64,000 nt of DNA from Paenibacillus caseinilyticus (lineage in GTDB: Bacteria; Bacillota; Bacilli; Paenibacillales; NBRC-103111). The notes beneath the pieces were generated by a model that had not been told where the DNA came from, made no database searches, and was given only the letters and a program-made list of their open reading frames with translations. This document shows, one piece after another, positions 18,377-27,748 of the stretch (position 1 is its first letter; each line of letters starts with the position of its first letter). The translations under genes were made by a program, and so were the position numbers. Location: assembly GCF_027533645.1 (NCBI RefSeq), contig NZ_JAQAGY010000008.1:62001-126000 (forward strand). Reading direction: 5' to 3'.

Positions 18377-18538
18377 CGCGATCCTCCCACATCAAAGCCG
18401 GTCCCTGGAGCAGCGTGTCCCCTGCCCGGTTGGGCAACAGCATCTTCTCCGGTCCTATCTTGTACATGTATATGCTTGTCATCCGGCGATATGAATTGGG
18501 TTTGGGACAGCCTGCATCTTACTCTGTCCGGAACAATA

Positions 18539-18573
18539 GTCAAAAGCCCTGCACCTCGGGGAGGGGCAGGGCT
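18539..18573 (-). terminator. Terminator of the YedK gene
   Basis: AGCCCTGC pairs with GCAGGGCT and is followed on the minus strand by TTTTGAC. It lies 34 bases beyond the YedK stop. Confidence 0.75.
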
Positions 18574-18606
18574 TGGGGGGAGAGAAGGCAGGCATTCGTT
18601 CCTTCG

Positions 18607-19299
18607 TTATGAGACCTCCATAGGTGCGATACAATCGGCTGTGTCGTTCTTCACGTTCCCTACTTTGGGATCGACCGGGTAGCTCCGCATCGATTCGGCA
18701 GGATACGGCTTCAGCAGGGGAAGAAGCTGGCTCTCCTCCTGCAGGCTGCGGCTCAGCCAGAGGCGCTCCCCTTCAGGCTCCAGGATCACCGGCATCCGCT
18801 CATGGACGCCGGCCACAAGTTCATTCGCCCGCGTGGTCAGAATCGTGCACGTGTGCAGCTTACTTCCGTCCGCGGACAGCCAGGTGTCGTACATCGCAGC
18901 CATGCCGAACAATCCGCCCTCTGCGAGAACGAACCGCATGGGCTGCTTGCGCACCCCGTCGTTCTTCCACTCGTAGAAGCCGTCGGCTGGAATGAGGCAC
19001 CGCTTGCGCTTCAGCAGCGACCGGAAAGCCGGTTTCTCGGCCGCCGTCTCCGATCTGGCATTGATCATCCGGACCCCCGACTTCTCATCCTGTGCCCAAG
19101 TGGGGACAAGCCCCCAGCGCAGCTCGCCAAGCCGGTTCGCCGCACGGGTGCCATCCGAAGCATCCCCGCCGATAATCGCCGGAATATACTGGCCCGGCGC
19201 AACATTATAACGAGGCTGGTACGCCCCGGGGCGCGGATCCAGCATAAACCGCAGCAGCAGTTCTTCCCAAGTGACCGTTACCGTGAATCGTCCGCACAT
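18607..19299 (-). CDS. SOS response-associated peptidase family protein (YedK/HMCES)
   Basis: The protein starts MCGRFTV, so Cys2 becomes the N-terminal catalytic residue after Met removal. NARSE, the Glu of GFYEW and the His of GVHERMP complete the SRAP active site. The family forms a DNA-protein crosslink with abasic sites in single-stranded DNA. ATG 19299 follows GGAGGAAGG; an upstream frame extension would bury the essential cysteine. It has its own promoter and terminator. Confidence 0.93.
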   Translation of the reverse strand: MCGRFTVTVTWEELLLRFMLDPRPGAYQPRYNVAPGQYIPAIIGGDASDGTRAANRLGELRWGLVPTWAQDEKSGVRMINARSETAAEKPAFRSLLKRKRCLIPADGFYEWKNDGVRKQPMRFVLAEGGLFGMAAMYDTWLSADGSKLHTCTILTTRANELVAGVHERMPVILEPEGERLWLSRSLQEESQLLPLLKPYPAESMRSYPVDPKVGNVKNDTADCIAPMEVS

Positions 19300-19345
19300 G
19301 ACCCCTTCCTCCGTTCCCCACAGCCTATTCAACTTCCTTGTCTTC

Positions 19346-19374
19346 ACTATAATTCGGTGGGCGGCGCAAGTAAA
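19346..19374 (-). promoter_or_regulatory. Sigma-A-type promoter of the YedK gene
   Basis: Minus strand TTTACT (-35, 19369-19374), 17-base spacer and TATAGT (-10, 19346-19351), about 50 bases before the start codon. Confidence 0.55.
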
Positions 19375-19393
19375 GCGGGACCTCCACTCCACT

Positions 19394-19411
19394 TGTAAAC
19401 TATAGCTTACA
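19394..19411. promoter_or_regulatory. Palindromic operator-like site upstream of the YedK promoter
   Basis: TGTAAACTATAGCTTACA is an 18-bp palindrome with one mismatched pair, 20 bases upstream of the -35. It resembles a dimeric regulator site but matches no operator I can name with confidence; it is not a LexA box. Confidence 0.35.
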
Positions 19412-19460
19412 GCACAGCGCGCGACCAGCTTCCCGACTCCTCCACCCCACCGTATCCAGT

Positions 19461-21929
19461 CTATGATATCAGCGAATCGCCCTTCCGCGCGAGCCGCTCG
19501 TACCGCAGCTGCCGCTCCATGTCCTGGGCCGCCATCGGCTGGCCGAACCAATATCCTTGCATGCTGTCGCAGTGAAGCTCACGCAGCCGTTCCAGCTGAT
19601 CCGGGGCTTCGACTCCCTCGGCGACCACTTGCATCCCCCGCCGGTGGGCCAGCCCGATCAACGCTTCCACCATCCCGAGCCGGGTAGGGCATTCGCCAAG
19701 GGACGAGATCAACCTGCGGTCCAGCTTCAATTCATCCGCCGGCATCTGCTGAAGAAAACGGAGCGAGGCCGTTCCTGAGCCAAAATCGTCAAGAGACAAG
19801 CGAAGCCCCATTGACTTCAGCTCCTCCATTCTCCCCCATACGGACATATCCGCTTTGTGCCCGACTTCCTCCGTCAATTCCAGCTGTAGACGCTTCGGCT
19901 CCATACCGGTATCGGCCAGGATCCGCCGGAGGCTGTCCAGGAAGCCTTCTTCGCTGAATTCCCGGGCCGAGATATTGACCGACATGGGTACAGACGAGAC
20001 ACCCATCTCCTCCCAGCGGACATGCTGCCGGCAGGCTTCCCGCAATACCCATTGCCCGATAAATGTCATCAGCCCGCTTTCTTCCGCCGCGGAGATGAAT
20101 TCCGCCGCCGGCAGAAGGATTCCGTCCCGGTTCCACCGGAGCAAGGCCTCTACCGCCAACATCTCCCCGGTCTTCGCGGACAGGACAGGCGCATAATGGA
20201 GCATGAATTCGTCTCTCTCCAGCGCGAGCTTCAGGCGGGCTTGCAGCTTCGACTGCCGCTGCAGGGACGCCTCCATCTCCTCCGTGTAGAATTGAAAATG
20301 ATTCTTGCCATTCTGCTTCGCCTGATACATCGCGGCATCCGCATGCTTCACAAGCGAGTTCGCGCTGCTTCCGCCGGTAGGGTACATGGCAATGCCGATG
20401 CTTGGCGTTACAGACATGTCTCTGCCCATATAATGGAACGGACGGGCCAGCGCCTCGATCATTCGGGCGGCGACCCGCGAGGCGGTACCGGGCGTGATGC
20501 CGCTGAGCATAATGATGAACTCGTCTCCGCCCTGACGGGAGACCACATCTTCCTCCCGGACACACGCCTCGAGACGGCGGGCGACTTCCTGGAGCAGCAT
20601 ATCGCCGCAATCGTGGCCGAACGTGTCGTTAATTTGTTTGAAACCATCCAAATCCAGGAACATGACCCCCAGCATCTCCTGAGTACCGCCGGAGCAGCCA
20701 ATAGCAGCGGTAAGCTTATCCTGCAGATGAGAACGGTTCGGCAGACCCGTGAGCGGATCCCGGAAGGCGCTTTGGCGCATCCGTTCTTCGGCCAGCTTGC
20801 GGTCGGTAATGTCGCGGATGAAGGCGGTGAACATCGGACGGCCGAGCCCTTTGGTCCGGGTCATGCTTATTTCCACCGGGAAAACACTCCCGTCGGCACG
20901 CCAGCCGGTCGACTCCATCCTCCGGTCCAGCAGAAAGGCAACGGCCTCCGGCACTGATGGGTCCGCCGTGCTGCCGGATCTTCCGTATTCGGCCGGGTCT
21001 TCAGCAACTCCTCCTATGCCGGGTGTAAGCCCCAAGAGATCCGCCATCTCGAGACAGACCAGCTCTTCGCGAGAATATCCGAAGATCCGCTCTATCATCG
21101 GATTGCATTCTATAATACTGCCGCGGGAGTCGATGGTCAGGATCCCATCGATAGCGGACTGGAGCATGGCCAGCTTGACTGCGTCTCCCTCCCTGTACCG
21201 GCGGTCGAGGAAGTATCCGCGGATCACAATGATGCTCAGGAAAAATATCGTACAATTCGCGAGAATGATGCCAAGCATGTAATCCTGCAGATACGGGGAT
21301 TGGGGCGGGCCTGCCCCATGCACATGTGACGAGGGGGCAATGGTCATCGCCTCCAAGCCAAGGTAGTGCAGGCTTGTGATGGCAAAAGCCATACAAAAAG
21401 AACTGCCCATCCGCTGCAGATAAGAGATGGAGCCAGTCTTTCTTGAGGGCCGGAAGCCCAAAAGCAGGGCTCCTGTCATCCCCACCACTCCCGTCAGGGC
21501 CGAGAGCAGCAGGGGCAGCCAAAGATACTGCACGCCGGTCATCAGCATAGCGGCCATTCCGATGAAATGCATGCCGGACGTACCCGCGAGCAGCAGAAAG
21601 CCGCACTCAGCCAGCTTCCGAAAGGCAGGCATGGGCCGCCCCACAAACGAAAACCCGCCCAACGAGCAGGCCACCGCGAAGAGGGCCGATAGAACCACCA
21701 GCCGGGTATCATAGATTACCGACACGGGAAGCGGATAGGCCAGCATGGCTACAAAGTGCATCGCCCAGATGCCTAATCCCATAATCAGTGCCGCACTGCA
21801 AAGGTAGAATCCGCGCAGGCGGCCGTGCACATCACCCTGCCGGCGCGCGAGATCGAAGGCCGAATAGGAGGACATCAGAGCGACGAGGAAGGAGAGGAGA
21901 ACAAGATACATATGATAAGTTCCAGACAT
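19461..21929 (-). CDS. MHYT-PAS-GGDEF-EAL c-di-GMP turnover protein
   Basis: The 822-residue membrane enzyme has a seven-helix MHYT sensor (about 1-240; AMHF, GMHF and SLHY motifs, proposed to bind metal and diatomic gases), a PAS domain (about 265-380), a GGDEF domain with intact RQGGDEF, and a C-terminal EAL domain with VEALLRW, ELTEE, DDFGSG and AEGVE. Both catalytic halves look intact, so it may make and degrade c-di-GMP. ATG 21929 follows GGAGGG; the upstream in-frame region is the riboswitch leader, not protein. Its transcript leader carries a c-di-GMP-I riboswitch, implying feedback by its own product or substrate. Confidence 0.92.
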   Translation of the reverse strand: MSGTYHMYLVLLSFLVALMSSYSAFDLARRQGDVHGRLRGFYLCSAALIMGLGIWAMHFVAMLAYPLPVSVIYDTRLVVLSALFAVACSLGGFSFVGRPMPAFRKLAECGFLLLAGTSGMHFIGMAAMLMTGVQYLWLPLLLSALTGVVGMTGALLLGFRPSRKTGSISYLQRMGSSFCMAFAITSLHYLGLEAMTIAPSSHVHGAGPPQSPYLQDYMLGIILANCTIFFLSIIVIRGYFLDRRYREGDAVKLAMLQSAIDGILTIDSRGSIIECNPMIERIFGYSREELVCLEMADLLGLTPGIGGVAEDPAEYGRSGSTADPSVPEAVAFLLDRRMESTGWRADGSVFPVEISMTRTKGLGRPMFTAFIRDITDRKLAEERMRQSAFRDPLTGLPNRSHLQDKLTAAIGCSGGTQEMLGVMFLDLDGFKQINDTFGHDCGDMLLQEVARRLEACVREEDVVSRQGGDEFIIMLSGITPGTASRVAARMIEALARPFHYMGRDMSVTPSIGIAMYPTGGSSANSLVKHADAAMYQAKQNGKNHFQFYTEEMEASLQRQSKLQARLKLALERDEFMLHYAPVLSAKTGEMLAVEALLRWNRDGILLPAAEFISAAEESGLMTFIGQWVLREACRQHVRWEEMGVSSVPMSVNISAREFSEEGFLDSLRRILADTGMEPKRLQLELTEEVGHKADMSVWGRMEELKSMGLRLSLDDFGSGTASLRFLQQMPADELKLDRRLISSLGECPTRLGMVEALIGLAHRRGMQVVAEGVEAPDQLERLRELHCDSMQGYWFGQPMAAQDMERQLRYERLARKGDSLIS

Positions 21930-22111
21930 GGTGAGCCCTCCAAGGATTAGCGGTAGAATCGGCGGCCTGTAGCAATGCAGAAAGCGCGTCCGTGCGAGGG
22001 TAGTGCTTATGACTCGGATGCCCGGCAATCTCCGGAATGCGAACCAATACAAAGAAGACCACCCTTCAACAAGAGCAGCCGTCGATCTTAACCTATTACC
22101 GGAAAATCGGT

Positions 22112-22203
22112 TTCTTCTCGGTAACCCAGCGGTCATTGCCCGCCTATAGCGGACTTTAGATCTGTGGCTTTGCGTCCCCACTTTTCAGTGAGTTTGCCTT
22201 TAT
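22112..22203 (-). promoter_or_regulatory. c-di-GMP-I (GEMM-I) riboswitch
   Basis: The minus strand shows the conserved aptamer order: GGCAAACTCACTGAAAAGTG (GAAA tetraloop), GGACGCAAAGCCAC, then GCTGGGTTACCGAG (tetraloop receptor). TTACCG (22119-22124) can instead pair with CGGTAA (22096-22101), giving a plausible switching helix. It lies about 180 bases upstream of the GGDEF-EAL gene. The rest of 22204-22388 shows no gene. Confidence 0.88.
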
Positions 22204-22388
22204 CTCAGTTATGTATGTTTGTAGTACTTTCTCACCTATAGTAGCATGCTGGGGAAGTATAGTCTATCACTTTTATCCTAATTTCATATGAAAATAATAG
22301 AACTTTTGAACCATATGGTAACATTAACATTTATAGCATCTCGATAAGATACATGAGCATCATCCTTCTTTAAGGCCCATGCCCATGT

Positions 22389-22416
22389 AAAAAAGCCGCC
22401 CCCTAGAGGAGCGGCT
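22389..22416 (-). terminator. Terminator of ytfJ
   Basis: AGCCGC pairs with GCGGCT across a C-rich loop and is followed on the minus strand by TTTTTT, 20 bases after the ytfJ stop. Confidence 0.8.
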
Positions 22417-22436
22417 GGTCTGCCAGTATTAAGGCG

Positions 22437-22943
22437 CTACACAATAAAGTTCTGATTCTCGATGTTGTTGGTTACCGTCGTCGAGCCCGAGGCTGCGCTA
22501 GCGGAAGCATCGGAAGCTCCCGACTTGCTGCTGCCGTTCTTCATCATCGACTGGATCCGGTCCACTACCTGCGGCGCCGAATCGATCAAACGCTCAAGCA
22601 GATGCGTTTGATTATCGAGCGGCACGATTTTCACTCCCTGTTTGCCGACGACAAGGAAGGCTATCGGCGTGATGGATACACCGCCGCCGCTGCCGCCGCC
22701 AAAAGGCAGGGAAACTGAGGCATTGTGCGCTTCATGGCGCGTAATTCCCGGAGCATGAGGCTCGTCTGCCGTAACGAACTCGCTTCCCCCCGCCGCAAAA
22801 CCAAAGCCCACCTTACTGATCGGCATAATAACGCTGCCGTCCGGTGTCTCAACGGGATCACCGACAATCGTATTGACGTCGACCATTTCTTTGATATTTT
22901 CCATGGCCGTTTTCATAAGTCCTTGAATCGGATGTTCTGTCAT
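22437..22943 (-). CDS. ytfJ: Sporulation protein YtfJ/GerW
   Basis: The 168-residue protein starts with a helical N-terminus, followed by the family core VNTIVGDP, ISKVGFGFAAGG and a glycine-rich FGGGSGGG, then a Ser/Ala-rich tail ending NNIENQNF. GerW-family proteins are forespore products linked to germination in B. subtilis. It is followed by no co-oriented gene, and ytfI lies upstream. Confidence 0.9.
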   Translation of the reverse strand: MTEHPIQGLMKTAMENIKEMVDVNTIVGDPVETPDGSVIMPISKVGFGFAAGGSEFVTADEPHAPGITRHEAHNASVSLPFGGGSGGGVSITPIAFLVVGKQGVKIVPLDNQTHLLERLIDSAPQVVDRIQSMMKNGSSKSGASDASASAASGSTTVTNNIENQNFIV

Positions 22944-23056
22944 CGCTGTTCCCTCCTGATCAGAGTTGTGTAGACTGACTAGCCATTCGTTAGGCTTCCC
23001 TCGAAGCTCCGGCCGTATTCCCTATTATGCTTCTGGCGCGGCGAATGGCATGCGGC

Positions 23057-23734
23057 TCACGATGGCTTCAGAAGGACGTTGCGCCAAGCGCGCAGACCGC
23101 CTTTGATTCTCAGGATGCGCAGCAGCAGCTGAACGCCCGCCGACAAGACATACCACATCCGGACCCGGAAGCCGCAGACCCCTTCCACCAAGATGACTTT
23201 CTGGTTAAAGGCGGGAATGACCGCTAGCTTCGGCTGGGCCTGGAGGGGGATGAACCGGAACAACAAGCCGAGGATCGAGGTCTTGACGCCCCACAGCGCG
23301 CCCGCGAGAAAAGCTGTCTCCGCCGCATCTCCTATGCCGACGGATGTTCTCCACTCCATCCGGGTGCACCTTACGTGACAGAGCATATTCCGCAGCCACT
23401 CGTTAAAATGAAAGCAGTTCTGCAGCAGCGTCATGATATTCTCGTAAGCGTCTTTAATTTTATCAGGACCGATCTTCTGCCGCTGTTCGCCTACCAGCCG
23501 TTCCGCATTCTCATTCACCTGCTCGGCATGGATCTCCAAGCCTTCCTGCAGGTTTTTGAAGCGGATCAGCGGAATGGAAAATTTCAGGTGAACGATGCCG
23601 AACAATGCTTTGGCATAGGCAGAGATCTCATCATCTTTGCCCTGATGCCTGAATGTGATCTGCAGCGTTACCTGACTCAGCACCAAAGCCGCGAGAACGG
23701 CGAGAACCGCCGCGGCCACCCAAGTCCACATCAT
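23057..23734 (-). CDS. ytfI: DUF2953 membrane protein (YtfI-like)
   Basis: A 225-residue protein with an N-terminal transmembrane helix (about 3-22) and a conserved DUF2953 body including VGIGDAAETAFLAGALWG. Its function is unknown. ATG 23734 follows GGGGAGGAACC. Synteny with ytfJ, as in B. subtilis ytfIJ, supports the assignment. Confidence 0.82.
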   Translation of the reverse strand: MMWTWVAAAVLAVLAALVLSQVTLQITFRHQGKDDEISAYAKALFGIVHLKFSIPLIRFKNLQEGLEIHAEQVNENAERLVGEQRQKIGPDKIKDAYENIMTLLQNCFHFNEWLRNMLCHVRCTRMEWRTSVGIGDAAETAFLAGALWGVKTSILGLLFRFIPLQAQPKLAVIPAFNQKVILVEGVCGFRVRMWYVLSAGVQLLLRILRIKGGLRAWRNVLLKPS

Positions 23735-23863
23735 CGAATTGGTTCCTCCCCTTGCCATGAACAATGCGTTGCAACACAAAAAACTCCCGATTCCGGAAGC
23801 AGCCGCTTCTTTTCCTCAGGAGTTAGTGTAGCCTGATCTGTTAAAAACATGCGCTTAGCCCGG

Positions 23864-24472
23864 TTATTGGCCGGCCGCCACGTCATCGAATGTGATCTGC
23901 TGGCCTTCGAGCTTCTCGAAGAGCAAACGTGTCTCTTCTTCCAGATTCTCGTCATCTTCGAAGAGCGTCGTCTCCGGGAGATCACCGATGGTGCCGAGCG
24001 CGAAGTAATCGAGAAACGCTTTGGTGGTCCCGTACAAGATCGGACGCCCGGGGGCATCCGCACGGTCTACCTCTTGAATCAAATCTTTGGATACAAGGGT
24101 CTGCAGCGCCCGCTCGGCCTTGACGCCGCGAATCTCCTCGATCGCCACCCGGGTGATCGGCTGTTTGTACGCCACGATGGCCAGTGTCTCCAGCGCGGCT
24201 TGGGACAAGGAGGAACGGGAAGGCGAGTGGGCGAGCCGCTCGAAGTAAAGCGCATGATCCGGAACAGTCGTCAGCTGGAACGTACCGGCCAGCTCCACAA
24301 TCTGGATGCCCCGTTTCGCCCGGCTTAGATCCCGCTGCAGATCTTTGACGAGCTCCCTCACAAAACCGGCATCATGCTCCAGCACCTCAGCCAGCTGCTT
24401 GGCGTTCAGTCCTTCATCCCCCGCCACAAACAGCAAGCCTTCAATAACTGATTTCATCTGCCCAGAATCCAT
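23864..24472 (-). CDS. scpB: Segregation and condensation protein B
   Basis: The 202-residue kleisin-associated protein has two winged-helix domains with the family segments GLLFVAGDEGL and ETLAIVAYKQPITR followed by IRGV. ScpB binds ScpA and with Smc forms the chromosome-organising condensin. The frame overlaps scpA by 32 bases; an alternative start at 24484 adds four residues but has poor ribosome-site spacing. Confidence 0.94.
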   Translation of the reverse strand: MDSGQMKSVIEGLLFVAGDEGLNAKQLAEVLEHDAGFVRELVKDLQRDLSRAKRGIQIVELAGTFQLTTVPDHALYFERLAHSPSRSSLSQAALETLAIVAYKQPITRVAIEEIRGVKAERALQTLVSKDLIQEVDRADAPGRPILYGTTKAFLDYFALGTIGDLPETTLFEDDENLEEETRLLFEKLEGQQITFDDVAAGQ

Positions 24473-25226
24473 TCGCCTTTCCATCCTCTCTTGCCTGTAT
24501 CACGATGTCGTCAAACAGCTTGTGCTGGTAACACGTTATCTTTTTCACTTTCATAAGCTCGAGCAGAGCCAAAAATGTGACTACGATCGAATCCTTGGAT
24601 GCCTCCTGCTCCAGCAGCCTCGAGAAGAAGACCGGCCCGCGCTCACGGGCTAGCAGGTCAACGACCTGGAACATCCGGTCCTTCACCGAGATTTCGTCCT
24701 TGCGGATGCGGGCCACAGAACTGCGGCTCTCCATTCTCCGCATCGCCTTGCGGAAAGCGCGGACAAGGTCGGCAACATGCAGCCCCTCCACTGGATTCTC
24801 CGCCAGCACAGGCGCATACGGTGTCAAATCCTCAGGCTCGCGCGTATAAATCAGGCTCCGCTCCGCTTCCTTGTCTCGCAAATGCTCGGCGATCGCCTTG
24901 TATTTGCGGTATTCGATCAGCTTGGCGACGAGCTCTGCGCGGGGATCGTAATCCTCATCCTGCATATAATCGTCGAAGTCCAGATCGAGCACCGGCGGTT
25001 TCGGGAGAAGAAGCTTGCTCTTAATGGAGAGCAGCGTCGCCGCCATCACCAGAAATTCGGAAGTCACCTCGAGCTCGAGCTCCTGCATGGCTCCGAGGTA
25101 TTCCATATACTGATCCGTAATGTCCTTGATCGGAATGTCGTAGATATCAACTTCCGCTTGATCTATCAAGTGAAGCAGCAAATCAAGGGGGCCCTCGAAG
25201 GTTTCCAGCTTTACCGTGACTTTCAC
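24441..25226 (-). CDS. scpA: Segregation and condensation protein A (kleisin)
   Basis: The 261-residue kleisin begins MKVTVKLETFEGPLDLLLHL, the conserved N-terminal Smc-neck-binding helix region, and ends with a winged-helix domain that contacts the Smc head. GTG 25226 follows AGGGGGGAA; the longer open frame upstream encodes unrelated low-complexity sequence from the ribH region. It precedes scpB in the usual order. Confidence 0.94.
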   Translation of the reverse strand: MKVTVKLETFEGPLDLLLHLIDQAEVDIYDIPIKDITDQYMEYLGAMQELELEVTSEFLVMAATLLSIKSKLLLPKPPVLDLDFDDYMQDEDYDPRAELVAKLIEYRKYKAIAEHLRDKEAERSLIYTREPEDLTPYAPVLAENPVEGLHVADLVRAFRKAMRRMESRSSVARIRKDEISVKDRMFQVVDLLARERGPVFFSRLLEQEASKDSIVVTFLALLELMKVKKITCYQHKLFDDIVIQAREDGKANGFWADEISY

Positions 25227-25269
25227 TTGTGTCTGTTCCCCCCTACTGCTCAGGGCCTTTATGATCCGA

Positions 25270-25740
25270 TTACTTCGTGAATTGTTTCGTGAGGTTGGCC
25301 ATCTCGATCGCGCCAACGGCAGATTCCCAGCCCTTGTTGCCGGCTTTGGTACCCGCCCGCTCGACCGCCTGCTCGATGGAATCGGTCGTGAGCACACCGA
25401 AGATGGTAGGCACGCCGGTCTTGAGTGCGATCGCCGCTACGCCCTTGGCCGCTTCGCTGCACACGTAATCAAAGTGCGGCGTAGAGCCGCGGATCACCGT
25501 GCCGAGCGTGATGACCGCATCGTATCGCCCGCTCTCGGCCATCTTCTGCGCGATCAGCGGGATTTCGAAAGCACCGGGTACCCAGGCGATTTCGATCTCG
25601 TCTTCCTGTACGCCATGCCGTTTGAGCGCGTCCAGCGCCCCGCCGAGCAGCTTATTCGTAATGAATTCGTTGAACCTTCCTACTACAATACCGTAACGGA
25701 GTCCCTGAGATACCAAATGTCCTTCGTATACTTTCGCCAT
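25270..25740 (-). CDS. ribH: 6,7-dimethyl-8-ribityllumazine synthase
   Basis: A 156-residue lumazine synthase with the substrate motifs RFNEFIT, GAFEIPL and [18 protein letters not shown], where the catalytic His follows the phosphate site. It condenses the RibBA and RibD products to form lumazine. It is the last gene of the ribD-ribE-ribBA-ribH operon. Confidence 0.96.
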   Translation of the reverse strand: MAKVYEGHLVSQGLRYGIVVGRFNEFITNKLLGGALDALKRHGVQEDEIEIAWVPGAFEIPLIAQKMAESGRYDAVITLGTVIRGSTPHFDYVCSEAAKGVAAIALKTGVPTIFGVLTTDSIEQAVERAGTKAGNKGWESAVGAIEMANLTKQFTK

Positions 25741-25777
25741 ATGCCTCTAACTTCCCTTCCATGAGTGAACAAAATTT

Positions 25778-27016
25778 TTAGATGTTAAATTCCAGCAGGT
25801 GCCCCAGCTTGCTGTGTTTCGTACGGAGATAGCCCGTGTTGTCTTCGTTCTCCTGCATTTGCAGAGGCACGCGCTCCTCCACCTGGAGTCCATAGCCCTC
25901 CAGCCCGCGGATCTTCCGAGGATTGTTGGTCATGAGCCGGATCCGGCGGACGCCGAGGTCCCTGAGGATCTGCGCGCCAATCCCGTACTCGCGCAAATCC
26001 GCGGCAAACCCAAGCTTCAGATTCGCGTCTACCGTGTCAAGGCCTGTTTCCTGAAGCTTATAGGCTTTCAATTTGTTGATGAGTCCGATGCCCCGGCCTT
26101 CCTGCCGCATATACAAGAGCACGCCTTCGCCAGCTTCCTCGATCTGCTTCAGGGCCGCAGCCAGCTGGGGACCGCAGTCGCACCGGTGCGAGTGGAATAC
26201 ATCGCCGGTGAGGCATTCCGAATGTACGCGCACCAGTGTCGGCTTGGAACCGTCGATGGTCCCTTTGACGAGGGCCACGTGCTCCTTGTTATCCACCTCG
26301 TTGGTATAGGCTACAGCCTGGAACACGCCGAAGTCCGTCGGCATCCGCACCTCGACCTCGCGCTGCACAAGCTTCTCTTCACGGTTGCGGTAGGCGATCA
26401 ACTCCCGGATGGTAATGATCTTAAGATCATGCCGGCGCGCGATCTCCATAAGCTCGGGTACCCGGGCCATCTCGCCGTCTTCCTTGATGACTTCGCAGAT
26501 GACCCCGGCCGGATATGCGCCGCACATGCGGGCCAGATCCACCGCCGCCTCGGTATGGCCCGCGCGGCGCAGGACGCCGCCCTTGCGCGCCACGAGCGGG
26601 AACATGTGGCCAGGACGCCGGAACGCGTGCGGCTTCGTAGCCGGATCGATCAGCGCCTGTACTGTGCGGGAACGCTCCGATGCCGAGATGCCGGTCGTTG
26701 TCTCGACTGCATCCACCGATACGGTGAAGGCCGTGCCGTGGTAATCGGTATTGCGGGCCACCATCGGGGGAAGGTCGAGTTCCTCCGCCCGCTCTTCGGT
26801 AATCGGCACGCAGACCAGCCCGCGCCCTTCCTTGATCATGAAGTTGATGACTTCAGGCGTCGATTTCTCGGCTAACGCAATGAAATCCCCCTCGTTCTCG
26901 CGGTCTTCGTCATCCACGACGATGATCACCTTGCCGAGCCGCAAATCGGATATCGCTTCCTCAATCGTGTGAAACCGCAGTTCACCGGATGGATCGTGCT
27001 CTTGCCTGCTTGCCAT
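25778..27016 (-). CDS. ribBA: Bifunctional DHBP synthase / GTP cyclohydrolase II
   Basis: The 412-residue fusion has an N-terminal DHBP synthase domain ([19 protein letters not shown]) converting ribulose 5-phosphate, and a C-terminal GTP cyclohydrolase II domain with the zinc cysteines in [15 protein letters not shown] and [10 protein letters not shown]. Together they provide both entry precursors of riboflavin. ATG 27016 follows AAGGAGG. Confidence 0.96.
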   Translation of the reverse strand: MASRQEHDPSGELRFHTIEEAISDLRLGKVIIVVDDEDRENEGDFIALAEKSTPEVINFMIKEGRGLVCVPITEERAEELDLPPMVARNTDYHGTAFTVSVDAVETTTGISASERSRTVQALIDPATKPHAFRRPGHMFPLVARKGGVLRRAGHTEAAVDLARMCGAYPAGVICEVIKEDGEMARVPELMEIARRHDLKIITIRELIAYRNREEKLVQREVEVRMPTDFGVFQAVAYTNEVDNKEHVALVKGTIDGSKPTLVRVHSECLTGDVFHSHRCDCGPQLAAALKQIEEAGEGVLLYMRQEGRGIGLINKLKAYKLQETGLDTVDANLKLGFAADLREYGIGAQILRDLGVRRIRLMTNNPRKIRGLEGYGLQVEERVPLQMQENEDNTGYLRTKHSKLGHLLEFNI

Positions 27017-27076
27017 GGGCTCCCGCCTCCTTCAGTTTGGTTTCTCTCTCTCCTCATGCTTCACTGGCAGCCGATC

Positions 27077-27745
27077 CTACAGGAATCCGTTGTCGCTCAA
27101 AAAATCGGCCGTCAACCGGCCGCCCCTATGCCCTCTACCCACTCCGGGCGCACCGCCAAAGCCGAGCAGCCGCTCGATATACTTGCCGAGCACGTCCGCT
27201 TCCAGGTTCACTTCGTCCCCGGGTTTCTTGTGCTGCAGCACGGTCTCGGACAGCGTGTGGGGAATGATGGAGACCGAGAATTCAGTGGTGCCCGACTCGA
27301 CTACCGTTAAGGAAATCCCGTCGATCGTGATAGATCCGTGGGGAAGCACATACTTCAGCACCCCCGGTTCCTTCGGAGCCACCCGGAAGACCACCGCATT
27401 GGCTTCAGCCGTCCGACCGATGATGGTTCCCGTCGCATCGACGTGGCCCTGTACGATGTGCCCGCCGAACCGGCCGTTCGCCGCCATGGCGCGCTCCAGA
27501 TTGAGCGGAGCTCCTGCAGCGAGTCGCTCGAGGTTCGTCCTGCGGAACGTCTCGGGCATGACGTCGACCGTGAACGAGCCGGAATCGAAAGCGATGACCG
27601 TCAAACATACCCCGTTGACGGCAATGCTGTCCCCGAGCCGTACGTCCTCCAGCACGCGGGATGCCGCGATAGTGAGTACCATCGCCTCCCCCTGCCGGGC
27701 GATCCGGCGCAGCGTTCCGATCTCTTCAATAATGCCTGTGAACAT
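27077..27745 (-). CDS. ribE: Riboflavin synthase alpha chain
   Basis: Two tandem lumazine-binding repeats (starting MFTGIIEE and GHIVQGHVD) define the trimeric riboflavin synthase, which dismutates two lumazines to riboflavin. The 222 residues include a slightly long Gly/Arg-rich C-terminus. It begins three bases after the ribD stop. Confidence 0.95.
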   Translation of the reverse strand: MFTGIIEEIGTLRRIARQGEAMVLTIAASRVLEDVRLGDSIAVNGVCLTVIAFDSGSFTVDVMPETFRRTNLERLAAGAPLNLERAMAANGRFGGHIVQGHVDATGTIIGRTAEANAVVFRVAPKEPGVLKYVLPHGSITIDGISLTVVESGTTEFSVSIIPHTLSETVLQHKKPGDEVNLEADVLGKYIERLLGFGGAPGVGRGHRGGRLTADFLSDNGFL

Positions 27746-27748
27746 GCG

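Noticed and set aside
22204-22388. Possible second riboswitch or small gene upstream of the GEMM-I element
   Set aside because: AT-rich and without conserved motifs, good ribosome sites or open frames; probably promoter region.
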